A stretch of 64,000 nt of DNA, from contig JBLDXI010000054.1 in assembly GCA_047495785.1 (NCBI GenBank), positions 3,038,001 through 3,102,000 of the forward strand, in the 5' to 3' direction. Below are positions 34,358 to 46,254 of this stretch, piece by piece (the stretch's first letter is position 1; each line of letters begins with the position of its first letter). The notes under the pieces were generated by a model. It did no database searches. It worked only from the letters and a program-made list of their open reading frames with translations, and was not told where the DNA came from. The stretch is from Lepidodermella squamata (lineage: Eukaryota > Gastrotricha). Position numbers and translations under genes: made by a program.

Positions 34358-36252
34358 ATGAACAAAGAAATAGATGAAGGAGAAAAGAAAGAATCTTTTT
34401 GCCACGGATTAACAAACCGAAAATGGCTTCCGTTGAAAGCCCTTTATTTATTCGGCCATTCAGGTTTGATTTACGGATCTTTACAAATTTTAAAATCAAG
34501 TTTTTTCTTCGTTTCAGGCCTATCCGCCTTCCTGCCTTTCAGCATAGTTTATTATATGTCCCTCGGCTTAACAACGCCGCAAGTCGGTGTCATAGAATTT
34601 ATTTTCATCGCGTGTAGCATAATCAGCCGGCCGATTTTCGGATCACTCGCGGACAAGTGCCAGCGGCACAGTCTAATTCTTGGCACCTCTCTAGTCTTAT
34701 ACGCGATATCGTGTACCTCACTGATTCTTGTGCCAGCCGCTCGCGAGGAAACAGTCAACTATTCCACTCCTTTAGTTCTAGCAAAGAGAAATGAATCTTC
34801 ATTTGAGGTAGGTTTTTTTATATATTCACAAAAGTAAGTATGCGTTATCTGTTTTTTTCAGGCCAAAGTATGCGATTTCGAAGTATCAAATCTGCTGTCA
34901 AACATCTCATCAGTATTTATCTCTTCGGATCAAAGCAGCAAAAACTCAACGTGCAATATTGCCTGTCCAAAATATAGTAAAATTAAAAATTCCTCCTTAA
35001 AAAAATATTTCAAATTTGGTTTTTAGGTTACAATTCTGTTTATTTGAACCCTGTATTACTGTCGAATGATACTGGTTCGTGTCCGGTTTTCGAATTTTAT
35101 TCAATTTCCGAGAATGCCGCCGGTTTCGAGAATCGATCAGATGAGATAAAATGTAAAATGTCGTGTGAATTACCTGAAAAAGTGAGATTTTTTCAACCTG
35201 CTTGAATGCTTGAACAAAATTTGCCATCGCAGCATGTTGATAACCGACAAACTTTCATATGGGCTTGTATTATTCGCAGCATCTCTGCTATACCGTACGG
35301 CCCAGCTTTCAGTTTAATGGACTCGGTGGCTTACGACGTTCTTGGCGATGAACATGCCGGGCTGTGGGGCCAGCAGCGCATGTTCGGAACAATTGGCTGG
35401 GGCATTTGCGCAGTTATCGTCGGCTTTGCAATCGACGAATTTCAGTCATTTGTCGTTTCATTCGTGTCTTTCGCCGTTCTAACATGCGCCGCATCCCTGG
35501 TTGCCTTCATGTGGCTGCCCAGCCGAATTTCCCACCCGAATTCGAAGAATAAAGTCGCGTTTTGTAAGGCATTTCGCCAGGCTTTAGTCTCCCCTGTATT
35601 TTGCATACATTGCGGTGTTGCAATCGCTAGTGGCATGTTTGCCGGTGTTGTTCAAGTGTTATGGCCTCAGCTCATGCGTAACTTAGGCGCTTCCAAAACG
35701 TTTTTCGGCCTTATTTGGTTCGTCATTAATTTTTCCGAACTGCCCGGTTTATTTTTCGCCGGTAAAATTGTCGACCGAATCGGGCAAATCACGTGCTATT
35801 TGCTGATGTTTCTGTCTTTCTCGATTCGTTTTACGGCTAGTGCTTTTTTAACCGAGTCAACTTATGAAGCGGCAATAGCTATTGAATGGTTATACACGTT
35901 CGGCGGCGGCATTTATTACGCGGCTTCGACTAGAGCCGCCGCCTCGCTAGCTCCACCCGGTACTAATTCAGCGGTTCAAGCGATTTTATCGAATTCTTAC
36001 GCCGGTATCGGGACGGGTCTCGGCATTTTGCTAGGCTCTGTTGTCTACGATAAATACGGCTGCCATAGCGCATTTATGATTTACGGCATTGCAGCGTTTG
36101 CTTGCTTTTTAATCCTGCTGTTCTTCTACGTTGTCTACCTCCGCAAAATTTTTGCCATCCCCGTGAAAACACGTCCTGCGTTACCGAAGGAGCCGTCCAA
36201 TATTTCGCAGCTCGAGCAGCTGATGGGCGAAACTGCTGCTGATGAACTGTGA
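34358..36252 (+). CDS. MFSD6-like transporter, copy 2
   Basis: Exons 34358-34463, 34518-34807, 34862-34976, 35027-35181 and 35233-36252 give about 561 aa. The ATG at 34358 puts FCHGLTNRKWLPLK just before TM1, as in the paralogues. Motif A is GSLADKCQRHS. The extracellular loop between TM3 and TM4 has paired Cys (CNIACPKYS, CKMSC). The first intron (54 nt) is a multiple of three without stops, so it could be retained. TCCTCCTTAA occurs in the third intron and directly after the stop codon. Confidence 0.86.
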
Positions 36253-36466
36253 AAAAATCCTCCTTAATTTACACCAGTATTAAATAATGCGCTTCCTATT
36301 TTTGTGATACATTTTTTTATACTAGAAACTTGTGCCTTTTTGACCTGCTTATACTTGATGCAATTACCTATTGTTAACATTATTATTGATGATTTACTGT
36401 AAAACTGCTGATTTGAAATCAAAATAAGAAATCGTGTGATTTTCAGTCGTATTTTAGGGCTTAAAA

Positions 36467-38471
36467 ATGGGCAGTGATTCGGCCGGTGGTTCAAGGAGTT
36501 ATTTTTACGGAATCTCCAATAAAAACTGGATTTCGATCAAATTTACCTACTTCTTGGGCTTTGGATCGATCGCTTCAGTTATGCCGTTTATGGTGCTGTT
36601 TTTGGCATCTCTCGGTCTTACAACTGCTCAGATCGGACTGGTCGAATTTCTGTCTATAGCGGTCGGCACTATTGCGAGGCTGTTTTTCGGGCCGATTGCT
36701 GATAAAAGCCAACGACACAGCCTAGTTTTAGCCATCGGAATCTTAATTTATGTGTTACCCCTCTCAACAGTATATATTTTACCGCTATGGAGCCCGCAAG
36801 TTTTACGAAGTTCTGTGGGGTTGAATTCCACAAAGGTTTGAGTTTTGAATTTATTTTGAATTTTTTTGAATTTGTCAAACTCATTAGGTTGAAATTTGTC
36901 AAACAGAGATAGCATCACTAGCTAGCAATTATTCTTCTATTATGTTCACATCCAATGATCTCCTGATGCCCAATCAAAATGACACAGCATGCGCACTTTT
37001 CTGCCCGGATTTGAGTAAGAAAACAATCAAAAAGAATTCTTTTGTAAAAATTTGACCAATAGGTCTTTCAAATGACTCGATAATTGTGCAAAGCTTGCTG
37101 CTAGAAACTGGGCCTAATTGCTCGACATTCAATCTTCAAAATTCCTTCTTTCTTTCGGCTCAAAATCATAGCTCCTCTATCACTTGCTCGGCCAAATGCG
37201 TTGTCCCAGACGCAATGGTGAGTTTCTCTTTTTAAAATTGATGGAAATCCTCCTTAAATTTCACGCTTCTATGTGCAATTTTAATCTGCATGATGCTAAC
37301 CTTAGATCTTCATAGTTTGAATAGTCCGATTTTTTTCAAAAAGTCGAAACAAAATTCCTGATTTTCCTGCAAATTTTGGGAATTTTTCTAATTTTATATA
37401 ATTTTTTGTTAGCAATTTTTGAGGAAAATGAAAAATATTGATAAAATACATTTTCAGAATGAGTTCAACCATTGGCTGTTCATAGCGATTATTTTCCTGC
37501 GAGTCGTCAGTTCTCTGACCCTGTCTCCCGCCTTCAGCCTAGTCGATTCGATCGCCTATGACATGATCGGAGAGGCGAATCGCGATATGTGGGGCATGCA
37601 GCGAGCTTTCGGAACAATTGCATGGGGCTTATTTGCCGGACTGACGGGTCTTCTCATTGAATTAACTCACTCATTTTACACCTGCTTAATCGCATTTTTT
37701 ATCTTTAGCATTGCGTATTTTCTATGTGCCATTGCGTGGCTGCCTAAACGGCTGACCCCTAAATCTGACGCGAAAAATGAAAATGAAGAAAAAACTCAAA
37801 TTTTGAAATCTCTAAAAATTATTTTTTCATCGCCAATTTTTTGCGTGAATTGTGTTGTTGCGATTTGTTCTGGAATGTTGCTTAGTTTCTCGCAGGTCCT
37901 ATGGCCTCAATTTATGAGAGAGCTTAATGCACCGAAACTTCTCTTCGGAATGCAGTCAGTAGTTATTTGTCTATTCGAAGTACCTACGTTATTTCTAGCC
38001 GGGCACGTTGTTAACAAACTGGGAGAAATCAGCTGTTTTCTACTCATGTTCGCCGCTTACGTTTTCCGATTCGTAGCTACCGCGTTTTTAACCCACGATC
38101 TAGTTTGGCTGTCGATGCCCATCGAAATATCTCACATGTTTTGTTTCGCGATTTATTTCTCAGCGGCGAGTAGAAACGCTGCTGCTACAGCACCCCCTGG
38201 AACCTCTTCGACTGTTCAAGGCATTTTAGCAAACGCCTACGGCGGCATCGGGATGGGTGTGGGTGTCTTGTTGGGGTCCATCGTTTACCACCATTTCGGT
38301 AGTAAATTGGCGTTTTTAAGTTATGGTGGATTTTCGGGTGTTTGTTTTGTGATTTTGTTAATCCTTCACTTCGCCTACCTCCGAAAAGCTCTCGCTAAAC
38401 CAGTTATGAAAGAGAAGTCCCTAGTTGTCGATGCTGGAGAGAAACTGCTTGAAGAAAATACCAATTTGTGA
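36467..38471 (+). CDS. MFSD6-like transporter, copy 3
   Basis: Exons 36467-36835, 36888-37014, 37063-37217 and 37458-38471 give about 554 aa. Copy 3, like copies 4, 5, 7, 8 and 9, lacks the TM1 intron of copies 1 and 2. Motif A is GPIADKSQRHS; the loop exons encode NDTACALFCPDLS and a second Cys cluster. The third intron (240 nt) is long for this locus and holds TCCTCCTTAA at 37248. TTTTCAG and TTTTAG acceptors lie within 30 nt before the ATG. Probable role: plasma-membrane or endosomal transport of an unknown solute. Confidence 0.86.
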
Positions 38472-38964
38472 TTTTTATCTGAAAATTGTTTATTTTAATC
38501 TCTGGCGCAACCTCATTCACAAAATATTTTATTAATTATTTCGACAATTCATTAATCAATTTTCTATCTCAGAAATAAGAGCACTATTTTTAAAGTTGAG
38601 ATGAACATTTTGAACCGACAATAAAATTTGTTACCACTTTTGGTTGTTCTAGCAATTCATTTCAGTTATTGTGTACTGCCAGTTAAAATATCGCGAAAAA
38701 CAAGTACAATCTTATTTGAAATGTCAAGGTGATTTTTTTTAATTTGAACAAAAGCCAGTATTATGAAAAGCGCTGTCTACCGTTTTGTCTTTTTTCTGCG
38801 CATCTATTTCAGCTGTCTCAAGTCATGTGCCGCCCAACCAGCAGTGAGTATCTAAACCCCGAAGATTGTTCAATGACGTCAATTGTTTGCGAGTAGTTCA
38901 TGTGCTGTGTTGTACTGGCTTTTCATTAAATTCGAGCTTTCGTTTCTTATTAAGCGCTGCATAA
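38472..38964. promoter_or_regulatory. 5' flank of copy 4 with shared acceptor TTTCAGCTGTC
   Basis: The acceptor-like TATTTCAGCTGTC at about 38805-38817 recurs before copies 4 to 9, at about 41371, 43936, 46143, 49327 and (one base shorter) 51526, in each case 70-180 nt upstream of the ATG. I read it as the 3' splice site of a 5'UTR intron or trans-spliced leader. Confidence 0.6.
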
Positions 38965-40473
38965 ATGAAATCTCCTATTGAAATTGAAGGAAATATTCTA
39001 ACCCCCGCTAAACAGAGGTCGAATTGCCACGGTATAACGAATCCGAAATGGATTTCATTGAAACTGGCATTTTTCTTCTGTCTCGGCTCTAACGCTGCTT
39101 TTATGCCATTTATTGTTCTTTTTCTTGCGACATACGGTTTGACGACGGACCAAATAGCTTGGGTCGAGTTGAGTTCTGTTGCTGCTGGGACCTTGGGAGG
39201 ATTTTTATGCGGGCCAATTGCCGATAAAACCTCACGGAAAATGGTTTTAATTTTCAGCATGCTGATTTATTCGATTCCGATATCGGCAATATTCCTGCTC
39301 CCCATGTGGAAATCGGATTTAGTTGAAAACTCGGCTGCTTTGAAAAATGAGGTACGTAACCACAAATTTATTCGTCGCAATATAAATGGTTTATTCATTT
39401 TTTCTGTCTCAGTCGGAAATCGTATACTTATATCGTTTATTTTGTCAATTTTAGTTGGATCCTAACAAATGGCTGTTTATCTGGAGTATCGTTCTGCGAA
39501 TCATTGGCTCCATAACAAATTACCCTGTTGTCGGCTTGCTTGATTCGATTGCCTACGATGTAATTGGAAGAGAGAATCGCGATTTATGGGGCATGCAACG
39601 AGCCTTTGGATCTTTGGCCACAGGCTTGAGTGCTGGAATAACTGGTATTCTAATCGAACTGGGTCACTCATTCAATGCCTGCCTGATCGTTTTCAACGTC
39701 CTAAGCTTCGGCTTTTTCATGACAGCCGTATTTGGATTGCCGAGCAGAGTTAATAAGCCGGAATCTAAACACGGAGCAAAATCGAAAAAGACTTTCTTGA
39801 AATCTCTGAAAACAATTTTCTCTTCGCCTATTTTTTGCGTGAATTTCATCGTTGCGATTGGCTGTGGTATTCTGCGGAGTTTTGTCTTAGTTTTATGGCC
39901 CCAATTTATGAAACAATTGACTGCGCCGAAGCTGTTATTCGGGATGCAGCCTGCTGTAATTTGCGTTTTCGAGGTTCCTGCTCTTTTTTTAGCTGGTCGA
40001 ATGATCAACAAAATTGGGGAGACTGGCTGCTTTCTAGTCATGTTTCTAGCATACGCCTTCCGTTTTGTAGCTACTTCATTTTTGACCCCTGATCTCGTGT
40101 GGCTATCGCTACCCATAGAGGTCTCTCATGTATTTTGTTTTGGGACCTACATGGCGGCGGCTACTAGGAGCGCGGCGACCACAGCCCCGCCTGAATTTTC
40201 TTCGACCGCTCTGGGTATCATATCAACGGCTTATGGCTGTGTTGGAAGGGGAGTGGTGTACTGCTAGGATCGTTTATTTTTCGTCTGTTCGGTGGAAAGA
40301 CGGCTTTTTTGACCTATGGCGCCTTCTCATTTCTTTGTTTCTGTTTGCTATTCATTGTTCAATTTGTTTATTTAAGATACCTCGATCATGGTCGCGTGGT
40401 CAGAGTGATAGATAAGATTGAATGTCCTGAGGAGGAAAAAATGTTAGCAAGCGACGGAGACAATGATTCTTAA
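38965..40473 (+). pseudogene. MFSD6-like transporter, copy 4, frameshifted and lacking the loop
   Basis: Exon 38965-39351 and exon 39455-40267 join in phase and encode the N-terminal three segments and most of the C-terminal block. The loop exons found in every intact copy are absent; only about 100 nt of intron lies between. A small indel at 40245-40258 shifts the frame (the paralogues read GRGVGILLGS here), giving a stop at 40265-40267. The old frame continues open from about 40258 to a stop at 40471-40473, so the break is recent. Either a decaying gene or a truncated, loop-less protein. Confidence 0.8.
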
Positions 40474-41495
40474 CTTGCATTTTATCAAGTAGCATTCAAA
40501 TGAATCCCTTCCGAAGCTTCATTAACTGTGGCTTACATCGTAACAGCAGATCGTTGCTATTTATTCATTGTCTTAATACATTTTTTTCGTTATACCGGCC
40601 ACGAATTTCTCAGGCGTGGAAAGATTTCGCACGTTCTTGGATAACGCATTTCTTGGAAAATATTTTTTTTAATACTTGACTCGGTAAAGTATGAATTATT
40701 CTGTTAGCTATTTTCAATGCGAAGCGAATAAATGTTTCATTTTTCAAAATTGGATGTTTTTAATTTCCTTGTCCGTTGCAATCTATCTTTCAGGAATTTG
40801 TTTAAATTTCGAATTAAAATAATTAGTTTATCAGGGATTATATTAACTGCATGTACATGATCTCCTGAAAAGTTTTCCTTGTGTTGTAGCGTGGAAACTA
40901 TGTATTTTAGCTGCAGTCCAATGGGTCAGTTTGAGGGTTAAGAAATACTGTAAAACCCCTTATTTTCGCGGTTTTTCGCGGTATTAAGTGACCGCGAATT
41001 TAAGATCCGCGAAAACCTGATTTTTTGTCTCTTTTACAAACTGTTTTTAAGAATTTTTCTTATCCCGCTCATTATTAGCTGTAAGCAGCCCCTATTTGCG
41101 ACATTGAAGATTCTGCGAAACACTCGAATTGAAATTATTTATTCAGCAGAATATATTGTTGAAAACTAATTGGTGTGCCTTGAAGTAAAAATGTGAAGTT
41201 AATTTATGCCCAACATCTTAATTCATTAAATTTCGAACTTATGCCGAACTCAATTCTACGAGTATTTTATATGCGTTATCGCCGGTCCGTTTGCAAGCTG
41301 AAATTCATATTACGATTCTATCACGTGTTGAGAGTGGGATTTTCTCTTGGTCAGCAGATCGCGTATAGACTATTTCAGCTGTCCTCCAGATATTCGCGTG
41401 CTTTTCATTATTTATCCCTGTAAAACAACAAGTATTCAATTGTCTCTTAATGAACGGCGTTTAATGACTCATTCAAAATTTACTCTCAGTTATAA
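40474..41495. other. Intergenic; start of duplicated block A
   Basis: From about 40676 this matches the region after 44521 (AAAGTATGAATTA and flanks), and 41152-41310 matches 45360-45408 plus 46024-46110. A palindromic TTTTCGCGG-rich piece at 40975-41025 resembles an end of a small DNA transposon. The shared acceptor TATTTCAGCTGTC lies at 41371. Confidence 0.6.
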
Positions 41496-43620
41496 ATGAA
41501 AACTACGGTGGAAATTGACGGGAATACTCCCAGCCGTGCTTCTACAAATCAACTGTCGACCTGCCATGGGGTAACGAATCCGAAATGGATTGCGTTGAAG
41601 TTTGCAGTTTCCTTCTTGAACGGCTCTAACGCGGCTTTTATGCCGTTTATTGTTCTATTTCTCGCGACTTACGGCTTGACGACGGACCAAATAGCATGCA
41701 TCGAGTTGAATGCAGTTATAGCTGGGATGATTGGCGGATTTTTAATCGGCCCTATTGCAGATAGAACCTCACGGAATCACGTTTTAGTGCTCAGCATCGT
41801 AATTTATTCGATCCCTATTTCAGGAATATTTCTCCTACCGTTATGGCAACCGGCAGTTGTTGAAAGTCCGGCTTTGTTAACTGTGAAGACGGGAAATAAC
41901 GCCAAGGTATATTTATCGTGCAGCCCGGTCCCCCGACTTCATTATTCTTGCATTAAAGGTGGAACTCTGCGACCAAAAATGGCTTAAAAACTGTTCCTCC
42001 CTCGCATTTAGATCGACTGAGCTGATGGTGCCTACTGTAAACACATCGGTTTGCTCTATTCATTGCCCTAATTTAGGTAAGGTTCCCTTCTTGCCTGATT
42101 TATTTGCAATTTTTTCGCCTATAGGAACGAACATTAACCCGCAATTTCTCGAAATTTTTCATATAAAAACAATTCCGAACTGCTCGAGTTACGGCGCGTC
42201 TTCAAGATTGATAGACGGTTCGGCGGCGCTGTTCAATTGCCGAGTGAAGTACACATATCACGATGATGAGGTAAGCTGAATATGGCTTGAAATGATCGGT
42301 AAGCTTACCCGCCCATATTTTTTCGCGGAATCAAATTTCGAATTTAAATTTTTTGAATTTTTCGGAATTCTACACTAAAATCTCTCGATACCACACTACG
42401 AGGCAAAATGAATCGGAAGACAATTTTAGGATCTTCTTTAAAATATTTCTTAGGGAAAATATCCATTGATATTTGAGCTCTGATTTTGTAATTTTACTCT
42501 CTATAAATTGAATTTGAGTTTGAATCCTTGTCATCGAAACTCATTTTAGACTGGTTTTTGCATACTCGAACAAATTGTTCTTAAAAACTGTTATTTTCAG
42601 CTTGATTTTAACAAACGATTCTTCAATTGGAGCTTCATCTTGCGAACCATTGGCTCACTAGCATTTTACCCAGTCTTCGGCCTTCTTGATTCAATCGCAT
42701 ACTCCGTCATCGGCACGGAAAATCGCGATTCATATGGCTCCCAGCGAGCCTTTGGAACGCTAGCCGCGGGCCTGAGTGCCGGAATAACCGGCATTTGGAT
42801 CGAATTGGACCACTCGTTTTACGGCTGCCTAATCATGTTCAACACTCTAAGCATCGGGTTACTCTTATCCGCTGTCTTTGGGCTGCCAAAGGGGAACAGC
42901 ACGGAGCCTGAGCATGTAAAACAATCAAAAGAAAGCGTTCTAAAATCTATGCAAATAATCTTTTCATCGCCTATTTTTTGCGTCAACTTCGCTGTTGCGG
43001 TCGGTTGTGGTATTATGCGTAGTTTTGTCCTCGTCTTGTCGCCTCAATTTTTGAAGCAACTCAACGCGCCGAAAATCCTATTCGGAATGCAGCCTGTTGT
43101 AATTTGCGTGTTTGAAGCGCCAGCTCTCTTCCTAGCTAGTCGAATGATCAACAAAATCGGGGAAATCGGCTGCTTTCTAGCCATGTTTCTATCTTACGCT
43201 TTCCGATTTGTAGCCACATCGTTCCTAACTCCTGATCTCGTTTGGTTATCGCTAGCCATTGAAAGCTCCCATGTGTTTTGTTTTGGGACCTACATGGCGG
43301 CGGCTACTAGGAGCGCGGCGACCACAGCCCCGCCTGAATTTTCTTCAACAGCCCAGGGCTTGATATCGAATGCTTACGGTTCGATTGGAAGGGGTGTAGG
43401 AATACTGCTGGGGTCCTTAGTTTATCATGAAATTGGAGGAAAGATGGCGTTTTTGAGCTATGGCGCGTTTTCTTTTCTTTGTTTCTGTCTGCTTTTGATC
43501 GGCCACTTGGTATTCCTCCGTTACTACCAGCCTGATAATGCTAGCCGGATCCTTGACAACCAGGAGGCCGAAAATCTGTTGACGAGAGATGCCGAAAAGG
43601 ATCCCAAGCTCCAGCAATAA
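41496..43620 (+). CDS. MFSD6-like transporter, copy 5
   Basis: Exons 41496-41906, 41959-42076, 42125-42270 and 42601-43620 give about 564 aa. All features of the array are present: TCHGVTNPKWIALK, motif A GPIADRTSRNH, the Cys-rich loop with VCSIHCPNL, and the TM10 block AAATRSAATTAPPEFSS. Copy 5 and copy 7 are nearly identical from the loop to the C-terminus and share their 5' and 3' flanks. The 48-nt second intron is in frame and stop-free. Confidence 0.88.
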
Positions 43621-44122
43621 CAGTAAGAGTCGAGGAAATATTATTTCGATTACTGAATTTCTAAGGAACACAATGAAGAGTCGATGTCATAGTATTAGCT
43701 TTAATATAATTTCAATATTCAGCATTTTTCGTTATATTGATTATCGATTTTAAAAGCATTTACCCGATTCAGATTCGAAAAATTTAACAGAGTTGGACCG
43801 AGGCAAAAAGTTTAGAATTCGAATTTAAATTTTTTCATTCATTTGAAAGTTAGCACGAAATTCATGCTCTTTAATGATGATTTTATAGTAATTTATTTGG
43901 ATTACTTATGAAGACTTTTTTGTTTGAGGAGTTTTATTTCAGCTGTCCTCCCACAATGGCGGCGTAATATAAAATTGATAAATTTTCAACGACTTACTAC
44001 GGCATTCATTTTTTGTAATATAATATGCATTATTATTGCTGCTCTTGCCCCGAAATTACCGGCGCTTTATCGTTTATTCAGAAGTAGTGAACTCAGTTCG
44101 TTTGGCCATTTGAACCCTACAT
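43621..44122. other. Intergenic between copies 5 and 6 (duplicated block)
   Basis: The 3' flank of copy 5 matches that of copy 7 (about 48603-48800), and the stretch from 43925 matches 49315 onward, including ATTTCAGCTGTCCTCCCACA. No other gene is seen. Confidence 0.6.
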
Positions 44123-44254
44123 ATGTCGAACTGCCACGGTTTAACTAATCCGAAATGGATTCCTATGAAACTTGCAATATTCTGCTTTTACGGCTCTAAC
44201 GCAGCTTTTATACCATTTATCGTTCTATTTCTCGCGATTTACGGCCTGACGACG
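44123..44254 (+). pseudogene. MFSD6-like transporter, copy 6, truncated first exon
   Basis: The first 44 codons (MSNCHGLTNPKWIPMK to YGLTT) are almost identical to copy 8. At 44254 the homology stops and an unrelated GC-rich sequence begins, so motif A and everything beyond is missing. The reading frame runs on to 44443 but encodes no transporter sequence. Confidence 0.85.
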
Positions 44255-44384
44255 GTGTATCTTTTGCTGTCGCTCCAGGTGCTGGTGTTCTGGGTGCTAT
44301 GGGTGCTCCGGGTGCCTCCGGACCTACTCTCGGTGCTGCTGCTCGTGCCGACGAAGCACCTGCAGCGACAGCAGAAGATACACC
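44254..44384. repeat. GC-rich insert flanked by a 21-bp inverted repeat
   Basis: GGTGTATCTTTTGCTGTCGC starts at 44254 and its reverse complement (one mismatch) ends at 44384. The 89 bp between, in the frame GAGVLGAMGAPGASGP, encode a Gly/Ala/Pro-rich collagen-like peptide, which could be the fossil end of another gene. It lies exactly at the truncation point of copy 6. Confidence 0.7.
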
Positions 44385-44670
44385 CTGCCGGATTGCTGCG
44401 CCCTGGTTGTTCCGGTCATTGTAATAGACTGTGTACTCATTAAACAACCCCCGTTATGTCGGCTGTGCAAAGCCAAGTGTTATTGCCATCCTATTTAATT
44501 GAGAAATGACATATTTTCGTGAATGCTGAACTAGGAAAGTATGAATTAATTGCTCATTTTTAGTTTCACCAAACAAATTGGCTCGTTTTCGAACTGGGCT
44601 GTTTTATGAGACAAGGACAAAATAAAAAGCTTTTCGTTTTTCGTTATGAATTTTCTTGGTTATACGCTCA

Positions 44671-45200
44671 GGGAGCATCCATAAATAACGTCACGCTCAA
44701 AATCGCGATTTTTCGACCCCTCCCCCCTTGATGTCACAAAAGCTGACCCTCCCCCCTCTACCCCGATGTCACAGCCTATAGTCACCCCTTTTCTCGTGAA
44801 AAATAGTAACATTTTTTATACTCTTCCGCAACTAACCAGGAAAAACCTATCATCCGATTATCAGACGCATTAGCAATTGAATTGAGTTGTTCTTTGTTTA
44901 CTTTCCGTGTGTCGAATGCACACCTCACATGACGCAACGCCTGTTCTTCAACCGGCATTAGTGCGCTCATCTTGTCTCATTTCACACTCAGAAAACATTT
45001 TAAAAGAATAAGAATATGCAGATGAGTAAGATAGTACGCTTTGCGTTGTTTCACAAATGGGATGCGGTTTTGGCGTTTATTAAGAATAAACTCTTGTCAC
45101 GCCACGTCAGACCCCCTCCGTCTCATGTCACACTTTCGCTGACCCCTCCCCTCCCCCCCCCCCCCCCCCTCGGAGCGTGACGTTATTTATGGATGCTCCC
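44671..45200. mobile_element. MITE-like DNA transposon with 28-bp perfect terminal inverted repeats
   Basis: The left end at 44671-44698 (GGGAGCATCCATAAATAACG...) is the exact reverse complement of 45173-45200. TCA flanks both sides as a possible target-site duplication. The 530-bp interior has CCCCTCC-rich subterminal segments, a run of about 17 C at 45153-45169, and a 62-codon minus-strand frame (44782-44970) without a known domain. It is non-autonomous. Confidence 0.9.
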
Positions 45201-45408
45201 TCATACTTTAAAGTGAGGAATGTTGGAAAATTGAAGGTTGGGCAACTGATTCTGCTTTAACACTGGGTTCGCCTGGCATGAGCCAAGTAATAATCACCCC
45301 GGCGGAATTCTTCTCCATGCCCGTTCGTTAAATTGTTTTGTTGTAATGTTGAACCCAGTGATATTGAAAACTAATTTGTAAGACTTGGTGTGAAAACATG
45401 AAATAAAG

Positions 45409-46023
45409 ATACCGTATTTCTCGAAAATATACGACACACCTGTATATATCCCCGCTCCCTAATACAACCCGACGAAAAAATCGTTTGTTCATATTTAACC
45501 CAGGCCTCGAAATTGTACCACAGCTATTTTAATTTGGGCGAAGCATGCGTTGGAACAAAAGAAAAGCCTTATTAATGACGCATTATCGTAATCAGTGATT
45601 AGCTATCGCGTAAGCAGCTTCGCAACGTCTGATCTTGGCACCATTCATAAGCCAGCAGAAAATGCCCATTCAGCATTCACTAGCTGAGACACAGAGTTTT
45701 ATTTTAACATTTTCATATCCTTCTTAATCGTTTTAACCTTCTGGAATCGATGATGGCTGGCTCTCCTGATCGTCTTCAAGATTCCGTCCAGGTGTCCGAA
45801 GAAGACAAGCGAAAGCGGCACCGCAAGTATTCCCTCGCATTTTCACTGAATCGACAAATAAAACAATCTAAAAACGTCGTCTTAATACGAATTGCTCGCG
45901 GCTTTTTGTGATGATTCGCAATTAAACAGCACACCCGTATATATCCCCACTCCCTAATACAACCCGAATCAAAAATCATTTGTTCATAAATATAGCCCGC
46001 GGTAAATTTTCGAGAAATACGGT
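45409..46023. mobile_element. Deleted pogo/Tc1-mariner-like element with 18-bp TIRs
   Basis: TACCGTATTTCTCGAAAA at 45409-45426 is matched by its exact reverse complement at 46006-46023; the outer TA fits a TA target duplication. Subterminal copies of CGTATATATCCCC and CTCCCTAATACAACCCGA appear in direct orientation near both ends. From the ATG at 45750, about 50 codons include EEDKRKRHRKYSLAF, like the start of a pogo/psq-type helix-turn-helix transposase, followed by a stop. I infer an internally deleted element. It interrupts the duplicated flank shared with 41150-41220. Confidence 0.75.
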
Positions 46024-46254
46024 ATGCCTAATATCCTAATTCACTGACGGTCATATGCGTATTTTGCGGCACTGTCGGTTGGTTCGTTTGCAAGCTGAAG
46101 TTCAAATGGCGATTTCTTTTGTCAACATATCATGTATTAACTATTTCAGCTGTCCCCCCACATATTCGCGCGCTTTTCATTACTTATCACAATTAAATAA
46201 CAACTATTCCTTTGTCCGGTCTAAGCGCTTTACAAAATTATCTCTTGTTTGTGA
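46024..46254. promoter_or_regulatory. 5' flank of copy 7
   Basis: This matches the 5' flank of copy 5 (GTTTGCAAGCTGAA, TATTTCAGCTGTCC, ATATTCGCG, GCTTTTCATTA), so the two genes probably share the same promoter and leader acceptor. The acceptor AG is at 46148-46149. Confidence 0.6.

Noticed and set aside
39664-40116. 150-codon minus-strand frame in transporter copy 4
   Set aside because: Antisense to the conserved MFS exon; similar antisense frames recur only because the coding strand is conserved.
44782-44970. 62-codon frame inside the MITE-like element
   Set aside because: No transposase motif; non-autonomous elements often carry chance frames.
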